A DNA stretch of 64,000 nucleotides from Bacteroides neonati (GCF_000499785.1 NZ_HG726021.1:394814-458813); one strand, 5' to 3'. Positions 52,290 to 61,688 are shown, counted from the first letter of the stretch. Notes: generated by a model not told the origin, from the sequence alone. Translations and numbers: made by a program.

Positions 52290-53257
52290 AGTTTCGAGAT
52301 TTTAAGCAGTGATGACGGGTCGATAGTTTCAGCACCCAGTTTGGCATACTTGATCCACTTGTTTGAATGCTTGATGGCAACATCCACTTTCTCCTCAGCA
52401 GCTATTTTCAACTGTATGCTCTCCGAAGGCTCTACCGCTATACACGAAAGCGTGTAAGGTTGGATATTGCGACAATCCGTAGCCGGAAGCGAATAGTTCA
52501 AGATAATCAGTTTGTCAATGTTGAATTGACGAAGAACCGTGTTATCACAGTCAATCACACCTTTAAACTGCATCAATTTCAAGAACTTCGATACTTCGGC
52601 TTCCGGATAAACATCGGGGTACTTGCTTGTAATTTTCCCATTGATGGATATTTCCAAATCACCACCCGATATAAACTCCTTACGGGTATAATCACGTCCC
52701 TGAACCTGTGTCATCAGGATATTATTCTTACTGCTGACTTGCACCACAGGCTGCAAATCGACAAACTCTACCAACCCATAATTGCTGTTGGCTTCTACTT
52801 TACCGCTTTTCGAGTTGAAATAGTTTCCCTCACCCGATATGACCAGCTCCAGATAGTCTGCCACCACACGTCCGACAATACTATCCGAATAACTTTTTTT
52901 CTTAGCGACGGCCTGTTGTTCGGAGATAAGCTGGTAGTATTGCCCGGTTTTGTTGGCAATGCTGGTCTGAGATTTGGTTTGCAGGTATTTATCACGTTCT
53001 TTTTGCTCCCAGTATTGCAGGAAACGTGGATATGAGCGCAACGCCCCGTATGCCAACTGGGAAGTTGTCTGAATCAAGGCTCGTTTTAATACCTCCCTGT
53101 CTTTCGAGAAGTAGTGAACCGCTCCGTCTTGAAACTCCGCTAGCCCCATACCAATAGCACGTCGGGCAGCATTACTGATATAGCCGCCCAACGAACCATT
53201 ACTGATGATTCCACCACTTAGCAGAACCGATTTACCTATATTCCATAATCTACTCAT
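52280..53257 (-). CDS. Tail protein (DUF6046-like)
   Basis: This 325-residue protein follows the tape measure gene. Its N-terminal helical part ('RAIGMGLAEFQDGAVHYFSKDREVLKRALI' in outline) is followed by a beta domain with 'ISGGDLEISINGKITSKYPDVYPEAEVSKFLKLMQFKG' in outline, found in tail proteins of Bacteroides phages labelled DUF6046. It could connect the tube to the baseplate, as LysM/peptidoglycan-binding gene products do in other myophages at this position. The role is inferred. Confidence 0.68.
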   Translation of the reverse strand: MSRLWNIGKSVLLSGGIISNGSLGGYISNAARRAIGMGLAEFQDGAVHYFSKDREVLKRALIQTTSQLAYGALRSYPRFLQYWEQKERDKYLQTKSQTSIANKTGQYYQLISEQQAVAKKKSYSDSIVGRVVADYLELVISGEGNYFNSKSGKVEANSNYGLVEFVDLQPVVQVSSKNNILMTQVQGRDYTRKEFISGGDLEISINGKITSKYPDVYPEAEVSKFLKLMQFKGVIDCDNTVLRQFNIDKLIILNYSLPATDCRNIQPYTLSCIAVEPSESIQLKIAAEEKVDVAIKHSNKWIKYAKLGAETIDPSSLLKISKLWV

Positions 53258-53267
53258 ATTCTAAATT

Positions 53268-56200
53268 TTATCCGTTCCACGATGCGTCGAAGTCATGCAC
53301 CACATCAATCAGTGCCTGTGCCATTTGCTCTTTCAGATTCTGTATCTCCGGTGATTGCCCGTTTTCCGATTTGAGTAACTTAATAGTTTCGACACTAAGT
53401 AGATTAGTGATATTGACGATGACTTGTTTAGGTGCAGCCGACGAAAGTTTCCCTGTTCCGGAGTAGTTACCGCCTGCCATGCCGTCATCGGGATCACCGG
53501 AGTTATAGGTGATGCCGTTGGCATTGAAAGGTTGGGGATCTGCCATGTCCGGCTCATTGGAATAGAGCGAACGGGTAAACCCGGCTTTCTTCATAATGTT
53601 CTCGGCTATTTCTGCCGAACCGCCCCATGTCTGACGAAGGGAGGCAGTGAACTTCACGACCTTATCGTGTACCTCTTGGTAGTCGGCCAGCGCATCTTCT
53701 CGTTGCTTGTCTGTGGCATTCTTGTCCAAGGTCTTTTGAACCCAGTTGCCATTTTTGTCTTGAACAAATCCATTCTGTGCAAGCAGGTCGAATTTAAAAC
53801 CTCCCGATGCCATTGCCGCCTGTGCCGCAGCCTGTGAAGACATAATCTGACGATAACGGGTTGCTATCAGGTTGATTTGAGGAACCACTGTGCCATTCAT
53901 ATACTGGGCATAGTGCGGAAGCTTATGGGCATCAGAGTCTTTTAAGTCGCCAATGCCTTTTTTGTAGGTAATGTTCCCTGCTTTGTCTTGTGTCCACAGT
54001 GTACCATCCGGCTTGGGTGTGTCTTGTCCGAAAGACTTTTGTATGTTCTGGATAAATGCCCCGATTTCAATATCTGTTCGGGCTTTCCCCAATGCGGCAT
54101 ACGCTGAGTTTACACGAGCCTGGCTATCCTTACGGGCAAGAGTCAATATCGCACTGCGTGTATCGTCCTGCCGGGCATCCGCAAAAGAGTACCGATCAAT
54201 AGAAGTGCCTCCGTATTCAGCTTGTCCGGCCAGAGCAAATGGGTTTAAGAACGCTGCCCACCAGTTACCGGTAAAGGCTCCAATCTTATGTCCAGATGAC
54301 TCTTCGATCGTTTTTCCGGCAGTCAATTCATCAACCGCCTTCTTTGCATCCAACGCATTCTGGTAGGTTTTGGAAAGAGAGGCGTTCAGTGCATCGATAG
54401 ACGGATAGCGATATTTCTCATTGGCGACTATCTCTTCCAATACAGCATCCTTGGCTTCTTTTACCTTCCATGTTTTGTAAGCGACCCAACCCAAAGCTCC
54501 AATCAATCCCGCGATACCGACTGTTGCCGCGACTGCTCCGGCACCTAAAGCACCAATAGAAGCACTTGCTCCAATCAATCCGTTGCCGGTAGCTACCTGA
54601 GTGGCAAATAATCCTAATCCGCTACGCCCGGCAATGCCTCCGGCACCGGACATCAATGCCTGAGTCATAGCTCCTTTTCCCGTTACTCCGGCAGCACTCA
54701 GAGCCGTAACGATAGACCTTTTGTTGGCAAAAGATAATTTACCTCCTCCCAGTCCGACCAAAGAAGAAATCATTTGAAGTCCCGAACCTGCGACCGACTG
54801 CTTGCCGATGTAACCCAAGGCTACACCAACGTTCGTCAGGGCTCCCGCAAGTTTAAAAAGTCGCGTCGCTACAAATCCGGTAAAAAACAAAGGCTCTATC
54901 CAATGGAAATTGCGTGTAAACCAAGTTGCGACATTCCCAAGCAAAGACAGGATATTAAGTATGGATTGACCGATAGAGGCCAGTCCTTTCGAAAACTCTG
55001 CTGTTTTGAATTTTTCCAAGAAATCCCGGAGAGTTGTTTTGATGACAGGCTCCAATGTGTCATATCCCTTCATAAACGACTCGGAAAATTGAGAAGTGAC
55101 CTGAGCCCAGAGCCCCTTGGTATTGTCCTGCTTCACCTTCGCCAATTCTGAAGATATACCATGTGAGCCGCTATTTTGCGTGGTAAGAGTACGGAGTTGA
55201 TCGTAGTTACGGACAAACATCATTGCAGCGTTACCACCGATTTTGCCAAAAATAGCCTGCATATCACCCATTGTTGCACCTTTGGCATTCAACTCCTCGA
55301 AAATCTCTGCTAACGGGCGCAGTTTCTCAACCTGTTTGCCATAGATGTCACGATACTCAGTAAACTTCATACCCAATCGGTCAAGGGTCTTCTGGGACTC
55401 TTTGGTAGGTTTGGCAAAACGGGTCGCCATCGCACGCAAAGCAGTACCGGCCATAGTACCTTTGACACCCATGTTTCCTAAGATACCGATAGCCGCCGAA
55501 CTTTCGGAGAACTCCACGCCAGCCAAACGCATATAACCTGCTGCCATTTTATAAGATTCAGCCATCTCGATCACATTCACATTCGAACGGGAAATAGTCG
55601 AAGCCAGAATATCGGCAACTGAATTCATGCTGTTACTCTTTATGTCATACCCGGCCATAATGTTAGTGGCAAGGTCGGCTATTTGGGATACATCATTATC
55701 GCCTATGAGTGCAAGGTTGGTGATTGGTCGGATTGACTCATTGATGGTCTCTATACCCATACCAGCCATTGATAGGTACTTGACCGCTCCGGCGACCTCA
55801 ACAGCAGTAAACTTGGTCTCAACGCCGATTTTACGAACATAGAGAGCCATCTTCGCAAAACGATTTTCAAAGGTGGTCAAGTCATTATCGGCTACACGCA
55901 GAATACTCTGAGCCGAAGTCATTATGTTGGAATACTCAACCGCCTGAGTAATCTGACTGCGCATCATGCCATACATAGCGTAGGCATTGAACATGTGCAT
56001 CATCGGCAGGTTACGGATGGACGGGGTACGAACATATTGCAGACGGTTAATGGCCGCCCGCTGTTTGTTGGTTTGTCCAAGTGTGGCTGCTCGTTGTTGC
56101 TGCCTTACTGCCGTTACTGCCTGTGCCGCACTTTGCTCTTGTCGTCGGGTCTTCTCACGGATAGCTTTGGCAGCTTCGGCTTCCGCACGCCGCTGGTTTG

Positions 56201-57083
56201 TTTCATTGCTTCTGGCAATACGTTGACGATCCCATTCCTTGCCTTTAGCCTCAATAAGGGCTCGCTGCATATTCAGTTTGGCAGCCTCATCAGCACGGGC
56301 GAACTCAGATTTCTGTGCCCTGAGCGCACGCCCGGTTATAAGCCTTTCCTGCAATTTATCCGATACTGCCTGCGGCATCACATAATCCCGCTGAGGATTA
56401 TAGACAAAAGGCGGTTTGATATGATTTGGAGCAACGGTTGTTGTTCCTTTGCCGGGAGACCCCATACCGATACCGAGAGTCATCTTTGAGGCTCCTTTTA
56501 TCTGATTCATCAAAGCAAGGATTTCCTGAAGACGCTGCTTGGCGACATCGGTTTTGATATTAACCTCTCTGCCTTTCTCAAGTGAGACCAGTGCAGCATT
56601 GATTTTGCCAACCACTTTAGTGATGCTCTTCTGGCTATCCATCATCGTCCGCACGGAGTCAGCAGCACTTTTGTCAATAGCCGCCTTTCGCTCCTCTGCC
56701 AACTTTTTATCCAAGAGCGTCTTAGCTTTGGCTTTTATCGTCTTGGAATCCAAAGGCTGACCGGCATTGATGGTCAGATTGATTCCTTTGGATAATTCCC
56801 CTATTTCGGATAGTAAGGTTTTGACACGGGTAAGTTTCTCTTCGGTCTTACTCGTCTCAATATTTACTTTAAAGTTATAATCCCGTTTTTTGCCGCTCTT
56901 GGTCCGAAATACCCTATCAATCTCAGACATCATGTTCTTGATGTTCGTAAGTGCAGGGGTAATGTCGTTTTTCGCTATCAACAAGCTTTTTACCGCATTG
57001 GCAAAATCTTGAACCTGTCGCGTACCTTGAGTGGCTTCTACATCTATTTTATAACTGACCGTATAATTTTGTTCTTGGGCCAT
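53268..57083 (-). CDS. Tape measure protein
   Basis: This protein sets tail length and helps DNA entry. The 1271-residue product has coiled-coil N-terminal regions. A TP901/PhageMin_Tail domain follows at about 350-620 ('AMYGMMRSQITQAVEYSNIM', 'FTAVEVAGAVKYLSMAGMGIE', 'ADLATNIMAGYDIKSNSMNSVADILASTISRSN' in outline, 'LGNMGVKGTMAGTALRAMATRF'). A hydrophobic, Gly/Ala-rich stretch lies at about 830-870. Length predicts a tail of roughly 190 nm by the usual 0.15 nm per residue. It follows the frameshifted chaperone gene, the standard order. Confidence 0.93.
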   Translation of the reverse strand: MAQEQNYTVSYKIDVEATQGTRQVQDFANAVKSLLIAKNDITPALTNIKNMMSEIDRVFRTKSGKKRDYNFKVNIETSKTEEKLTRVKTLLSEIGELSKGINLTINAGQPLDSKTIKAKAKTLLDKKLAEERKAAIDKSAADSVRTMMDSQKSITKVVGKINAALVSLEKGREVNIKTDVAKQRLQEILALMNQIKGASKMTLGIGMGSPGKGTTTVAPNHIKPPFVYNPQRDYVMPQAVSDKLQERLITGRALRAQKSEFARADEAAKLNMQRALIEAKGKEWDRQRIARSNETNQRRAEAEAAKAIREKTRRQEQSAAQAVTAVRQQQRAATLGQTNKQRAAINRLQYVRTPSIRNLPMMHMFNAYAMYGMMRSQITQAVEYSNIMTSAQSILRVADNDLTTFENRFAKMALYVRKIGVETKFTAVEVAGAVKYLSMAGMGIETINESIRPITNLALIGDNDVSQIADLATNIMAGYDIKSNSMNSVADILASTISRSNVNVIEMAESYKMAAGYMRLAGVEFSESSAAIGILGNMGVKGTMAGTALRAMATRFAKPTKESQKTLDRLGMKFTEYRDIYGKQVEKLRPLAEIFEELNAKGATMGDMQAIFGKIGGNAAMMFVRNYDQLRTLTTQNSGSHGISSELAKVKQDNTKGLWAQVTSQFSESFMKGYDTLEPVIKTTLRDFLEKFKTAEFSKGLASIGQSILNILSLLGNVATWFTRNFHWIEPLFFTGFVATRLFKLAGALTNVGVALGYIGKQSVAGSGLQMISSLVGLGGGKLSFANKRSIVTALSAAGVTGKGAMTQALMSGAGGIAGRSGLGLFATQVATGNGLIGASASIGALGAGAVAATVGIAGLIGALGWVAYKTWKVKEAKDAVLEEIVANEKYRYPSIDALNASLSKTYQNALDAKKAVDELTAGKTIEESSGHKIGAFTGNWWAAFLNPFALAGQAEYGGTSIDRYSFADARQDDTRSAILTLARKDSQARVNSAYAALGKARTDIEIGAFIQNIQKSFGQDTPKPDGTLWTQDKAGNITYKKGIGDLKDSDAHKLPHYAQYMNGTVVPQINLIATRYRQIMSSQAAAQAAMASGGFKFDLLAQNGFVQDKNGNWVQKTLDKNATDKQREDALADYQEVHDKVVKFTASLRQTWGGSAEIAENIMKKAGFTRSLYSNEPDMADPQPFNANGITYNSGDPDDGMAGGNYSGTGKLSSAAPKQVIVNITNLLSVETIKLLKSENGQSPEIQNLKEQMAQALIDVVHDFDASWNG

Positions 57084-57100
57084 AAGTCTGATTTTGGTGT

Positions 57101-57107
57101 AGAATAG
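57101..57107 (-). promoter_or_regulatory. GGGGCTATTCT late motif
   Basis: Leftward GGGGCTATTCT (core 57101-57107), 17 nt before the tape-measure ATG and 22 nt after the end of a terminator, so a fresh start of transcription here is plausible. Confidence 0.5.
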
Positions 57108-57129
57108 CCCCAGAACATCAAATCCGATT

Positions 57130-57167
57130 AAAAAAATAAGCCCCCGTCAGAATTGTCCGACAGGAGC
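57130..57167 (-). terminator. Rho-independent terminator before the tape measure gene
   Basis: Read leftward, an 11-bp stem (57157-57167 with 57140-57150, with G-U pairs, 6-nt loop) is followed by UUAUUUUUUU. It follows the end of the frameshift extension (57182) by 14 bp. Confidence 0.75.
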
Positions 57168-57181
57168 TTGGCAAGAGTCAA

Positions 57182-57735
57182 TTAAGGATTTTGTGTTTGT
57201 GCAAGAAATGTGTTACTCACGCGACTCATGGTCATCTGCTGATGTAGCCATAGAGCCTCCTCGGAAAGCATTGCAAACTCTTCATCCGAGATGTCATTTA
57301 AGTTCACGCCGGGAAAGTAGTGGCGGATGTAGATAATCCGCTGACGGATGCGTTGCTCGTCGCTTACTTCCCAGCTTTGGATAAACCCACCAGTGTACTT
57401 TGACGGGTGGTGATGATTTCAGACAACTGTCCCATCAGGCCGAACAGAAACAGAGATTCGTTATCTACGAGCTCTTTATCTCCGTCGATAAAGCAGTCTT
57501 TGGCAAGGGTACGCATCGCTGTGACCTCATCCTTCTTTGAGGCAGCCATGAATTTGCTGAACTGTGGGAATGTAGGTTCGGCAAGATAAGCCACGTATAG
57601 TTCTTTTTCTTCGCAGTCCGTATCGCCGAAGACTACCATCGGATAAACCTTACGCAGTTTCTTTTCTGCTTTCAATTCCAATGCTCTTTTTCTGATTTGC
57701 TCCTCTTGGATCAGTGTCAATGATTTTTCTTCCAT
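57182..57735 (-). CDS. Tail assembly chaperone, -1 frameshift fusion product (gpGT-like)
   Basis: The short chaperone (57364-57735) can be extended by a -1 shift at 57382-57388. After residue 118 the -1 frame continues for 66 residues ('IQSWEVSDEQRIRQR', 'HYFPGVNLNDISDEEFAML', 'EALWLHQQMTMSRV') and stops at 57182-57184, giving a 184-residue fusion. The extension reads as a clean coding frame with no ATG of its own at its start, directly before the tape measure, as in lambda gpG/gpGT. The T domain would bind the tape measure and major tail protein. Confidence 0.88.
57364..57735 (-). CDS. Tail assembly chaperone, short form (gpG-like)
   Basis: This 123-residue helical protein ('LTLIQEEQIRKRALELKAEKKL', 'FPQFSKFMAASKKDEVTAMRTLAKDCFIDGDKELVD' in outline) is placed between tail tube/methylase and tape measure genes, the gpG position. 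It terminates at TAA 57364-57366, just after the slippery site. The usual abundance ratio would make this the major product. Confidence 0.85.
   Translation of the reverse strand: MEEKSLTLIQEEQIRKRALELKAEKKLRKVYPMVVFGDTDCEEKELYVAYLAEPTFPQFSKFMAASKKDEVTAMRTLAKDCFIDGDKELVDNESLFLFGLMGQLSEIITTRQSTLVGLSKAGK
57382..57388 (-). promoter_or_regulatory. Slippery heptamer G GGT TTA for -1 frameshifting
   Basis: Read leftward GGGTTTA sits in the zero frame as G-GGT-TTA, the X XXY YYZ pattern. tRNAs can re-pair on GGG-TTT, and the next codon (ATC) is in the frame that stays open to 57184. The heptamer is five codons before the zero-frame stop. Confidence 0.88.
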
Positions 57736-57788
57736 GATTTTGAATATTAATGTTCACTCTCAGAGTAGGAGTATGTTTTGCAAAAGGT

Positions 57789-58271
57789 TTAGAGCAAGAT
57801 GAATTTCCCTTTGATACCACAGCTTTTCAATATCTCGCTATTGACTTCATTGAAAGAAATCAAGCATGATGGTGCTCCGGCTGTACCGCCACGTTCGCCC
57901 GTTACATGATGAAACGATAATCGCCCCTTGATAAAGAGTATCGAATGTGCTTTCTTAAAAATGAGTTCCTGAAAGAGCTTGGTTTCTGTTCTGGAAAAAG
58001 TTAAAGCAATGGCGTTTTTATGTTCGACACATCGCTCTATAAACTGAATGATAAGCTGAGTATCATAGGGTGGGTTCACCCAGCATCTTCCAAACCACGG
58101 TTGCTTCAATCCGTCATCCTCGATTGTGTAATGTTGGGTTGCTGTTGGCCAAGGTCTGTTTATCGGAGCGCAGGGGTCTAAATCAAATTGCCCAAGTTTA
58201 GCTAATAGTTCCGGTGGAGTCAGCCATTGATTCTTACCTGTCGCAGAATTGCCTTCAAAAGTTACATTCAT
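57789..58271 (-). CDS. Phage N6-adenine methyltransferase (Dam family)
   Basis: This DNA N6-adenine methylase of the phage Dam type (PF05869-like) has 160 residues. It has the start '[24 protein letters not shown]', the catalytic '[23 protein letters not shown]' (NPPY) and the ending '[26 protein letters not shown]'. It is a solitary methylase in the tail region, probably modifying phage DNA to evade restriction. A GGGCTATTCT motif lies 25 nt before its ATG and a strong terminator is upstream, so it may be a separate transcript. Confidence 0.9.
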   Translation of the reverse strand: MNVTFEGNSATGKNQWLTPPELLAKLGQFDLDPCAPINRPWPTATQHYTIEDDGLKQPWFGRCWVNPPYDTQLIIQFIERCVEHKNAIALTFSRTETKLFQELIFKKAHSILFIKGRLSFHHVTGERGGTAGAPSCLISFNEVNSEILKSCGIKGKFILL

Positions 58272-58296
58272 TCTAATAATGTGTTTATGTATACCC

Positions 58297-58303
58297 AGAA
58301 TAG
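58297..58303 (-). promoter_or_regulatory. GGGCTATTCT late motif
   Basis: Leftward GGGCTATTCT (core 58297-58303), 25 nt before the methylase ATG and about 24 nt after the terminator at 58327-58361. Confidence 0.5.
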
Positions 58304-58326
58304 CCCTTGTTGCATAATTTGGTTGA

Positions 58327-58361
58327 TTTTAAAAGACCGCCACTCTCACGAGCGACGGTCT
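58327..58361 (-). terminator. Rho-independent terminator after the tail tube gene
   Basis: Read leftward, a 12-bp stem (58350-58361 with 58334-58345, GTGA loop, two G-U pairs) is followed by UUUUAAAA. It is a strong terminator 79 bp after the tube stop. Confidence 0.78.
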
Positions 58362-58414
58362 TCAACCAATAAAATTAAAACGATGAACAAAAAGTGTATC
58401 AAACTTTCACAGAT

Positions 58415-58421
58415 AGAATAG
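58415..58421 (-). promoter_or_regulatory. CTATTCT late motif copy not followed by a gene
   Basis: Leftward CTATTCT between the tube stop and the terminator, with no start codon in the usual 17-27 nt. It may drive a short transcript ending in the 58327-58361 terminator (about 60 nt), or be a chance match. Confidence 0.3.
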
Positions 58422-58440
58422 GCATTATTTTCAGAAAAGT

Positions 58441-58896
58441 TTAAATCGTATCGCCATCGCCAATCTGGATGTCAAACGGGTTCAAATCGAACTCCTTTGT
58501 GATGTTCGTATCGTCCTGCTGGCTCTCCATACCATCCTCTGCAAAAATACACCCCTTAAGTGTGACGGTGGTAGTCGCCCAGTCATCCGATGCCATTGGA
58601 TTGGCAAACGACACGATCAAGTCAAACTCACCAATATCCATCAATGAACCATAGGTAGATCTAAGCATCTGTTGAGTGGCATAATCCATCGTGATTGATG
58701 CGGTATAGGAGATATTTCCGAAACCACGTGAGACAGGCTTTCCTCCCATACCGTAGTTTGATTCAATCTTACGTTTCTTGTTCCACTTGATTCCGGAGAC
58801 ACCCTCAAGCGTGGTACTTCCTTCCTCGATTCCAAGGGCAGTCGATGAGAGGGTAATCATTGACCATGAGTAAGCTACATTATTTATAATTGCCAT
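58441..58896 (-). CDS. Tail tube protein
   Basis: This 151-residue protein follows the sheath gene by 8 bp, as tube genes do in contractile-tail phages. It has the beta-barrel style of tube proteins ('AYSWSMITLSSTALGIEEGSTTLEGVSGIKWNKKRKIE' in outline, 'MDIGEFDLIVSFANPMASDDWATTTVTLKGCIF'). It is probably the hexameric tube through which DNA passes. Confidence 0.8.
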   Translation of the reverse strand: MAIINNVAYSWSMITLSSTALGIEEGSTTLEGVSGIKWNKKRKIESNYGMGGKPVSRGFGNISYTASITMDYATQQMLRSTYGSLMDIGEFDLIVSFANPMASDDWATTTVTLKGCIFAEDGMESQQDDTNITKEFDLNPFDIQIGDGDTI

Positions 58897-58904
58897 ATCA
58901 TTAA

Positions 58905-60248
58905 TTATTTAGCGGTTAGTGATAAGCCCTCCTCAACATAAATTTTCGTTGCCACACCTACCGGAACAATCACATAGGAGATACGCAGCGTGTCATCAAT
59001 GAGCACGTTCTGGTTTGCGTCAATATTGACAGCATAACCACTGATCTCCTGAGCCGCTTGCATCTTAGCAAGGATATCACCGATGAGGGTTTTAAAGGCT
59101 GAAATCTTAGATGGAGCAAGGAAGCCTGTTGCTGGATTGACCATTAGAGGTGAGTTCACATAAGGCAGTAAAGTGGCACGCACGGAACGACGGCTCTTAT
59201 TGATAGTACGATTTCGGGCAATAGTTCGATAGTCCCCAATTGAGCAAGTTTGGTCTTTGCTGATGTAGATGCCGTTCTCACGTCCGGCATACTTCATCGG
59301 GAAGATGTAGCCTTTCTCATCCAAGTCATCAAGCAATACCGGCGACAACGATTCGTACATATTCAGACTTACAAACTCATCTCCTCCGGTCAGATTAATG
59401 TCTCCGAAGCCTAACTCAATATCTTGGAAGTCATCATCAAAGAGGTTGAACATCTTAACCCAAGCCACCGATTCCTGAACATTTGCACGAGCAACAGCTC
59501 CCATCATCGCGCCGATAAATCCTACCGGAGTGTTGTTCACATTGCGTTTCTGCATCGTCAACACCTTCGAACTACGAGCCTGACCGAAAATAACACTGAT
59601 ACGACTCGACTCACAGATAGCGGTCGGGATCTTATTCAAGTCAATCTGTTTACCCTCGCTCGTGCTACTACCTGTATTAGACGGGTTAGCCGAAAGCACT
59701 ATTGACAAAGGTTGATGCTGGTCAGCCATTGCCACCGCTTTGCCATTGAGGGTTTTAACGATATTGAGGTTGTACTTTTCCTCTGCACCGTTCAACTTCC
59801 ACAGGGGTTGTTCTGTCCATATACCAAGCTGGTTAATGGTTCCTCCGGCTACTCGCTGCATCGCATCGATAGCGTCCCATGAAGCCGAACAATCAGCAAA
59901 CATCACGTAGAGTTTGCCGTTACCATCCACATTGCCGGACATACGGAAAAACTCACGGATATGATACGCAGGAATGCCATGTAGGAAATTGACGTTGTTC
60001 TCGTCATCCTCTGTGGTTTCTATGCGCTCAATGATACCAAAATCCTTAATCGCCGATTTGAAATTCGTTACATACAGGACATCGTTTAGTTTAAGTTTAC
60101 TCTCATTGTTCTTTCCGTACCCGGCAGTGAAGAGTTCGGGTTGGAGAGAAACATCGAAGAGCAACCCGGTCACTTTTTCCTGACCGGATACACCGCTGTA
60201 CGGGATATTCCCGTCAACGTCTTTTATGATTACATTTCCTAATGCCAT
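58905..60248 (-). CDS. Contractile tail sheath protein
   Basis: This is the sheath of a contractile tail (447 residues). It opens 'ALGNVIIKDVDGNIPYSGVSG' and has 'NLFDDDFQDIELGFGDINLTGGDEFVSLNMYESL' (outline). The conserved C-terminal region 'GRENGIYISKDQTCSIGDYRTIARNRTINKSRRSVRATLLPYVNSPL' (outline) contains the arm-exchange domain seen in DUF2586/sheath proteins of Bacteroidetes phages. It establishes the myovirus type. Confidence 0.85.
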   Translation of the reverse strand: MALGNVIIKDVDGNIPYSGVSGQEKVTGLLFDVSLQPELFTAGYGKNNESKLKLNDVLYVTNFKSAIKDFGIIERIETTEDDENNVNFLHGIPAYHIREFFRMSGNVDGNGKLYVMFADCSASWDAIDAMQRVAGGTINQLGIWTEQPLWKLNGAEEKYNLNIVKTLNGKAVAMADQHQPLSIVLSANPSNTGSSTSEGKQIDLNKIPTAICESSRISVIFGQARSSKVLTMQKRNVNNTPVGFIGAMMGAVARANVQESVAWVKMFNLFDDDFQDIELGFGDINLTGGDEFVSLNMYESLSPVLLDDLDEKGYIFPMKYAGRENGIYISKDQTCSIGDYRTIARNRTINKSRRSVRATLLPYVNSPLMVNPATGFLAPSKISAFKTLIGDILAKMQAAQEISGYAVNIDANQNVLIDDTLRISYVIVPVGVATKIYVEEGLSLTAK

Positions 60249-60251
60249 GAT

Positions 60252-60575
60252 TTATTTTTTGTAAAAGGGGTTTTTATAAAGTACCGCATTACCTCGGATT
60301 AATTTGGGGGTATCAGCGGTAAAGGCTCCTCCGTGTTTGTCCACGTACAGGGATTCATTCATCGGGAATGATTTGAGTACATCAAGCGTGTAGCTATCCG
60401 GTTCTTCTGCCACCGATTTCTTTTCCCCTTTTTCAGGGGAGGGAGCGGGTGCCGGTGCTGTCGCAGGTTCCTGTTGGGATGTGAGAGCTGTGGTATCTGC
60501 TTCTGCTCCCAGAAAGGCCTCGGCTCCCTCTATCGGAGCCGCATTTTCTTCTATTTGATTTTTCTGTTTAGCCAT
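60252..60575 (-). CDS. Small head/tail-joining region protein
   Basis: The reading frame opens at 60617, but I use the Met at 60575 ('MAKQKNQIEENAAPIEG') because it lies 17 bp after a terminator that the longer frame would cross. The first 60 residues are Ala/Pro/Glu-rich and disordered, followed by 'PDSYTLDVLKSFPMNESLYVDKHGGAF' and a final 'VLYKNPFYKK'. It lies between major capsid and sheath genes, and a head-completion role is a guess. Confidence 0.65.
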   Translation of the reverse strand: MAKQKNQIEENAAPIEGAEAFLGAEADTTALTSQQEPATAPAPAPSPEKGEKKSVAEEPDSYTLDVLKSFPMNESLYVDKHGGAFTADTPKLIRGNAVLYKNPFYKK

Positions 60576-60591
60576 GATTCTTCTGGATTTG

Positions 60592-60622
60592 AAAAAGGGA
60601 GATGGAGATTGCTCCACCTCCC
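60592..60622 (-). terminator. Rho-independent terminator after the major capsid gene
   Basis: Read leftward, an 11-bp stem (60612-60622 with 60597-60607, one G-U pair, 4-nt loop) is followed by five U residues. It starts about 22 bp after the capsid stop. Confidence 0.75.
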
Positions 60623-60644
60623 CGTTGATGAATGATAGTGAGTC

Positions 60645-61688
60645 TTAGACAGTCTTCTTGTAGGCAGTGTGGACTACGATTTCACCCGGACGTACAAGGT
60701 TGATATCCATCTTCATGCGCATTTGAAAGAAGAAGAGTTCAGAGTTGGATTGCAGGCGGTCAATCTTCAGAACCTCCGCATCATTCGCATAGTCAACGCC
60801 CATCCAAAGATTTGATTCCATGCCGGTCGAGAACTCACCCAGGACGATGGTGTGCTCAGGGATGCCGACAATCGGAATGATGCGCTTGCCTTTAAAGCGG
60901 TAGCGGTTCACCTCGGTATTTTCCGAGTATTTCACCTGCTTATCGGAAATATACTGGTCATAAGCGTCCCACGCATCCCAGCCAATCACAAAGGCAAGGC
61001 TGGTCTTTTTACGAATCTGCTTGGGGCACTTCTTCCACATCGCATACAACGCCTTTTCGACCGCCGCACCATCTGTCAACTCGGTATTACCCGATACGAT
61101 GCACTGCCCTCCGGCTATGGTTTCGGCATCGGTGGCATTCACGTTGTCAATGATGCGTTTCACAACACCGTCGAAATACTTCTCCTTGCCACGACCAATC
61201 TGAATAGAGTCTGCCGGAGCAGTGACACCTGCACTGGCGGCGCCTCCCTTGGCGGCAGTCCAGATGGCATTTCCAATATACTCGTTCTTCTTGTCCATCA
61301 ACAGGCGAAGCATCGTTGCCTGAACTTTTGGGTCGAGTTCACGGAATACCAGATTACCATCAGGCTGCGCGAACTTCCAATACTTTTCGTAGTCGCGAGG
61401 ATTAAACTCCAGATAGACCATAAAGTCGGAAGGTTCAAGGTAACGCTCTGTAAGCGTGTACTCATTCTCGCCATTGGCACCTTTGGCACCGTGGTTACTT
61501 GTAGGGGTGGGAACATTATCCTGAATAATGTCACCTAATTTGATGGCCGGAAGCGTGTACTTGTGCTGGATTCCGGCTTTGATATGGATAAGACCTTCCT
61601 TGTAGGTGTCGTTACCCTGTGCGGTATAGGTGAGCAGGTCTTCAAGTACCTCACCGTTATAACCGTTCTGTGCAAATGTATCAGCCAT
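60645..61688 (-). CDS. Major capsid protein (HK97-like)
   Basis: This 347-residue virion protein lies directly after the head protease/scaffold gene. It contains 'LDPKVQATMLRLLMDKKNEYIGNAIWTAAKGG' in outline, an A-domain like 'TSLAFVIGWDAWDAYDQYI' and the closing 'IVGIPEHTIVLGEFSTGMESNLWMGVDYAND' (outline), followed by 'VVHTAYKKTV'. These suit an HK97-fold capsid protein, with position as the main evidence. A terminator at 60592-60622 follows. Confidence 0.82.
   Translation of the reverse strand: MADTFAQNGYNGEVLEDLLTYTAQGNDTYKEGLIHIKAGIQHKYTLPAIKLGDIIQDNVPTPTSNHGAKGANGENEYTLTERYLEPSDFMVYLEFNPRDYEKYWKFAQPDGNLVFRELDPKVQATMLRLLMDKKNEYIGNAIWTAAKGGAASAGVTAPADSIQIGRGKEKYFDGVVKRIIDNVNATDAETIAGGQCIVSGNTELTDGAAVEKALYAMWKKCPKQIRKKTSLAFVIGWDAWDAYDQYISDKQVKYSENTEVNRYRFKGKRIIPIVGIPEHTIVLGEFSTGMESNLWMGVDYANDAEVLKIDRLQSNSELFFFQMRMKMDINLVRPGEIVVHTAYKKTV

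Noticed and set aside
58227..58421. 64-residue rightward frame between methylase and tube genes
   Set aside because: It crosses a terminator hairpin, overlaps the methylase start in antisense and has no family match.
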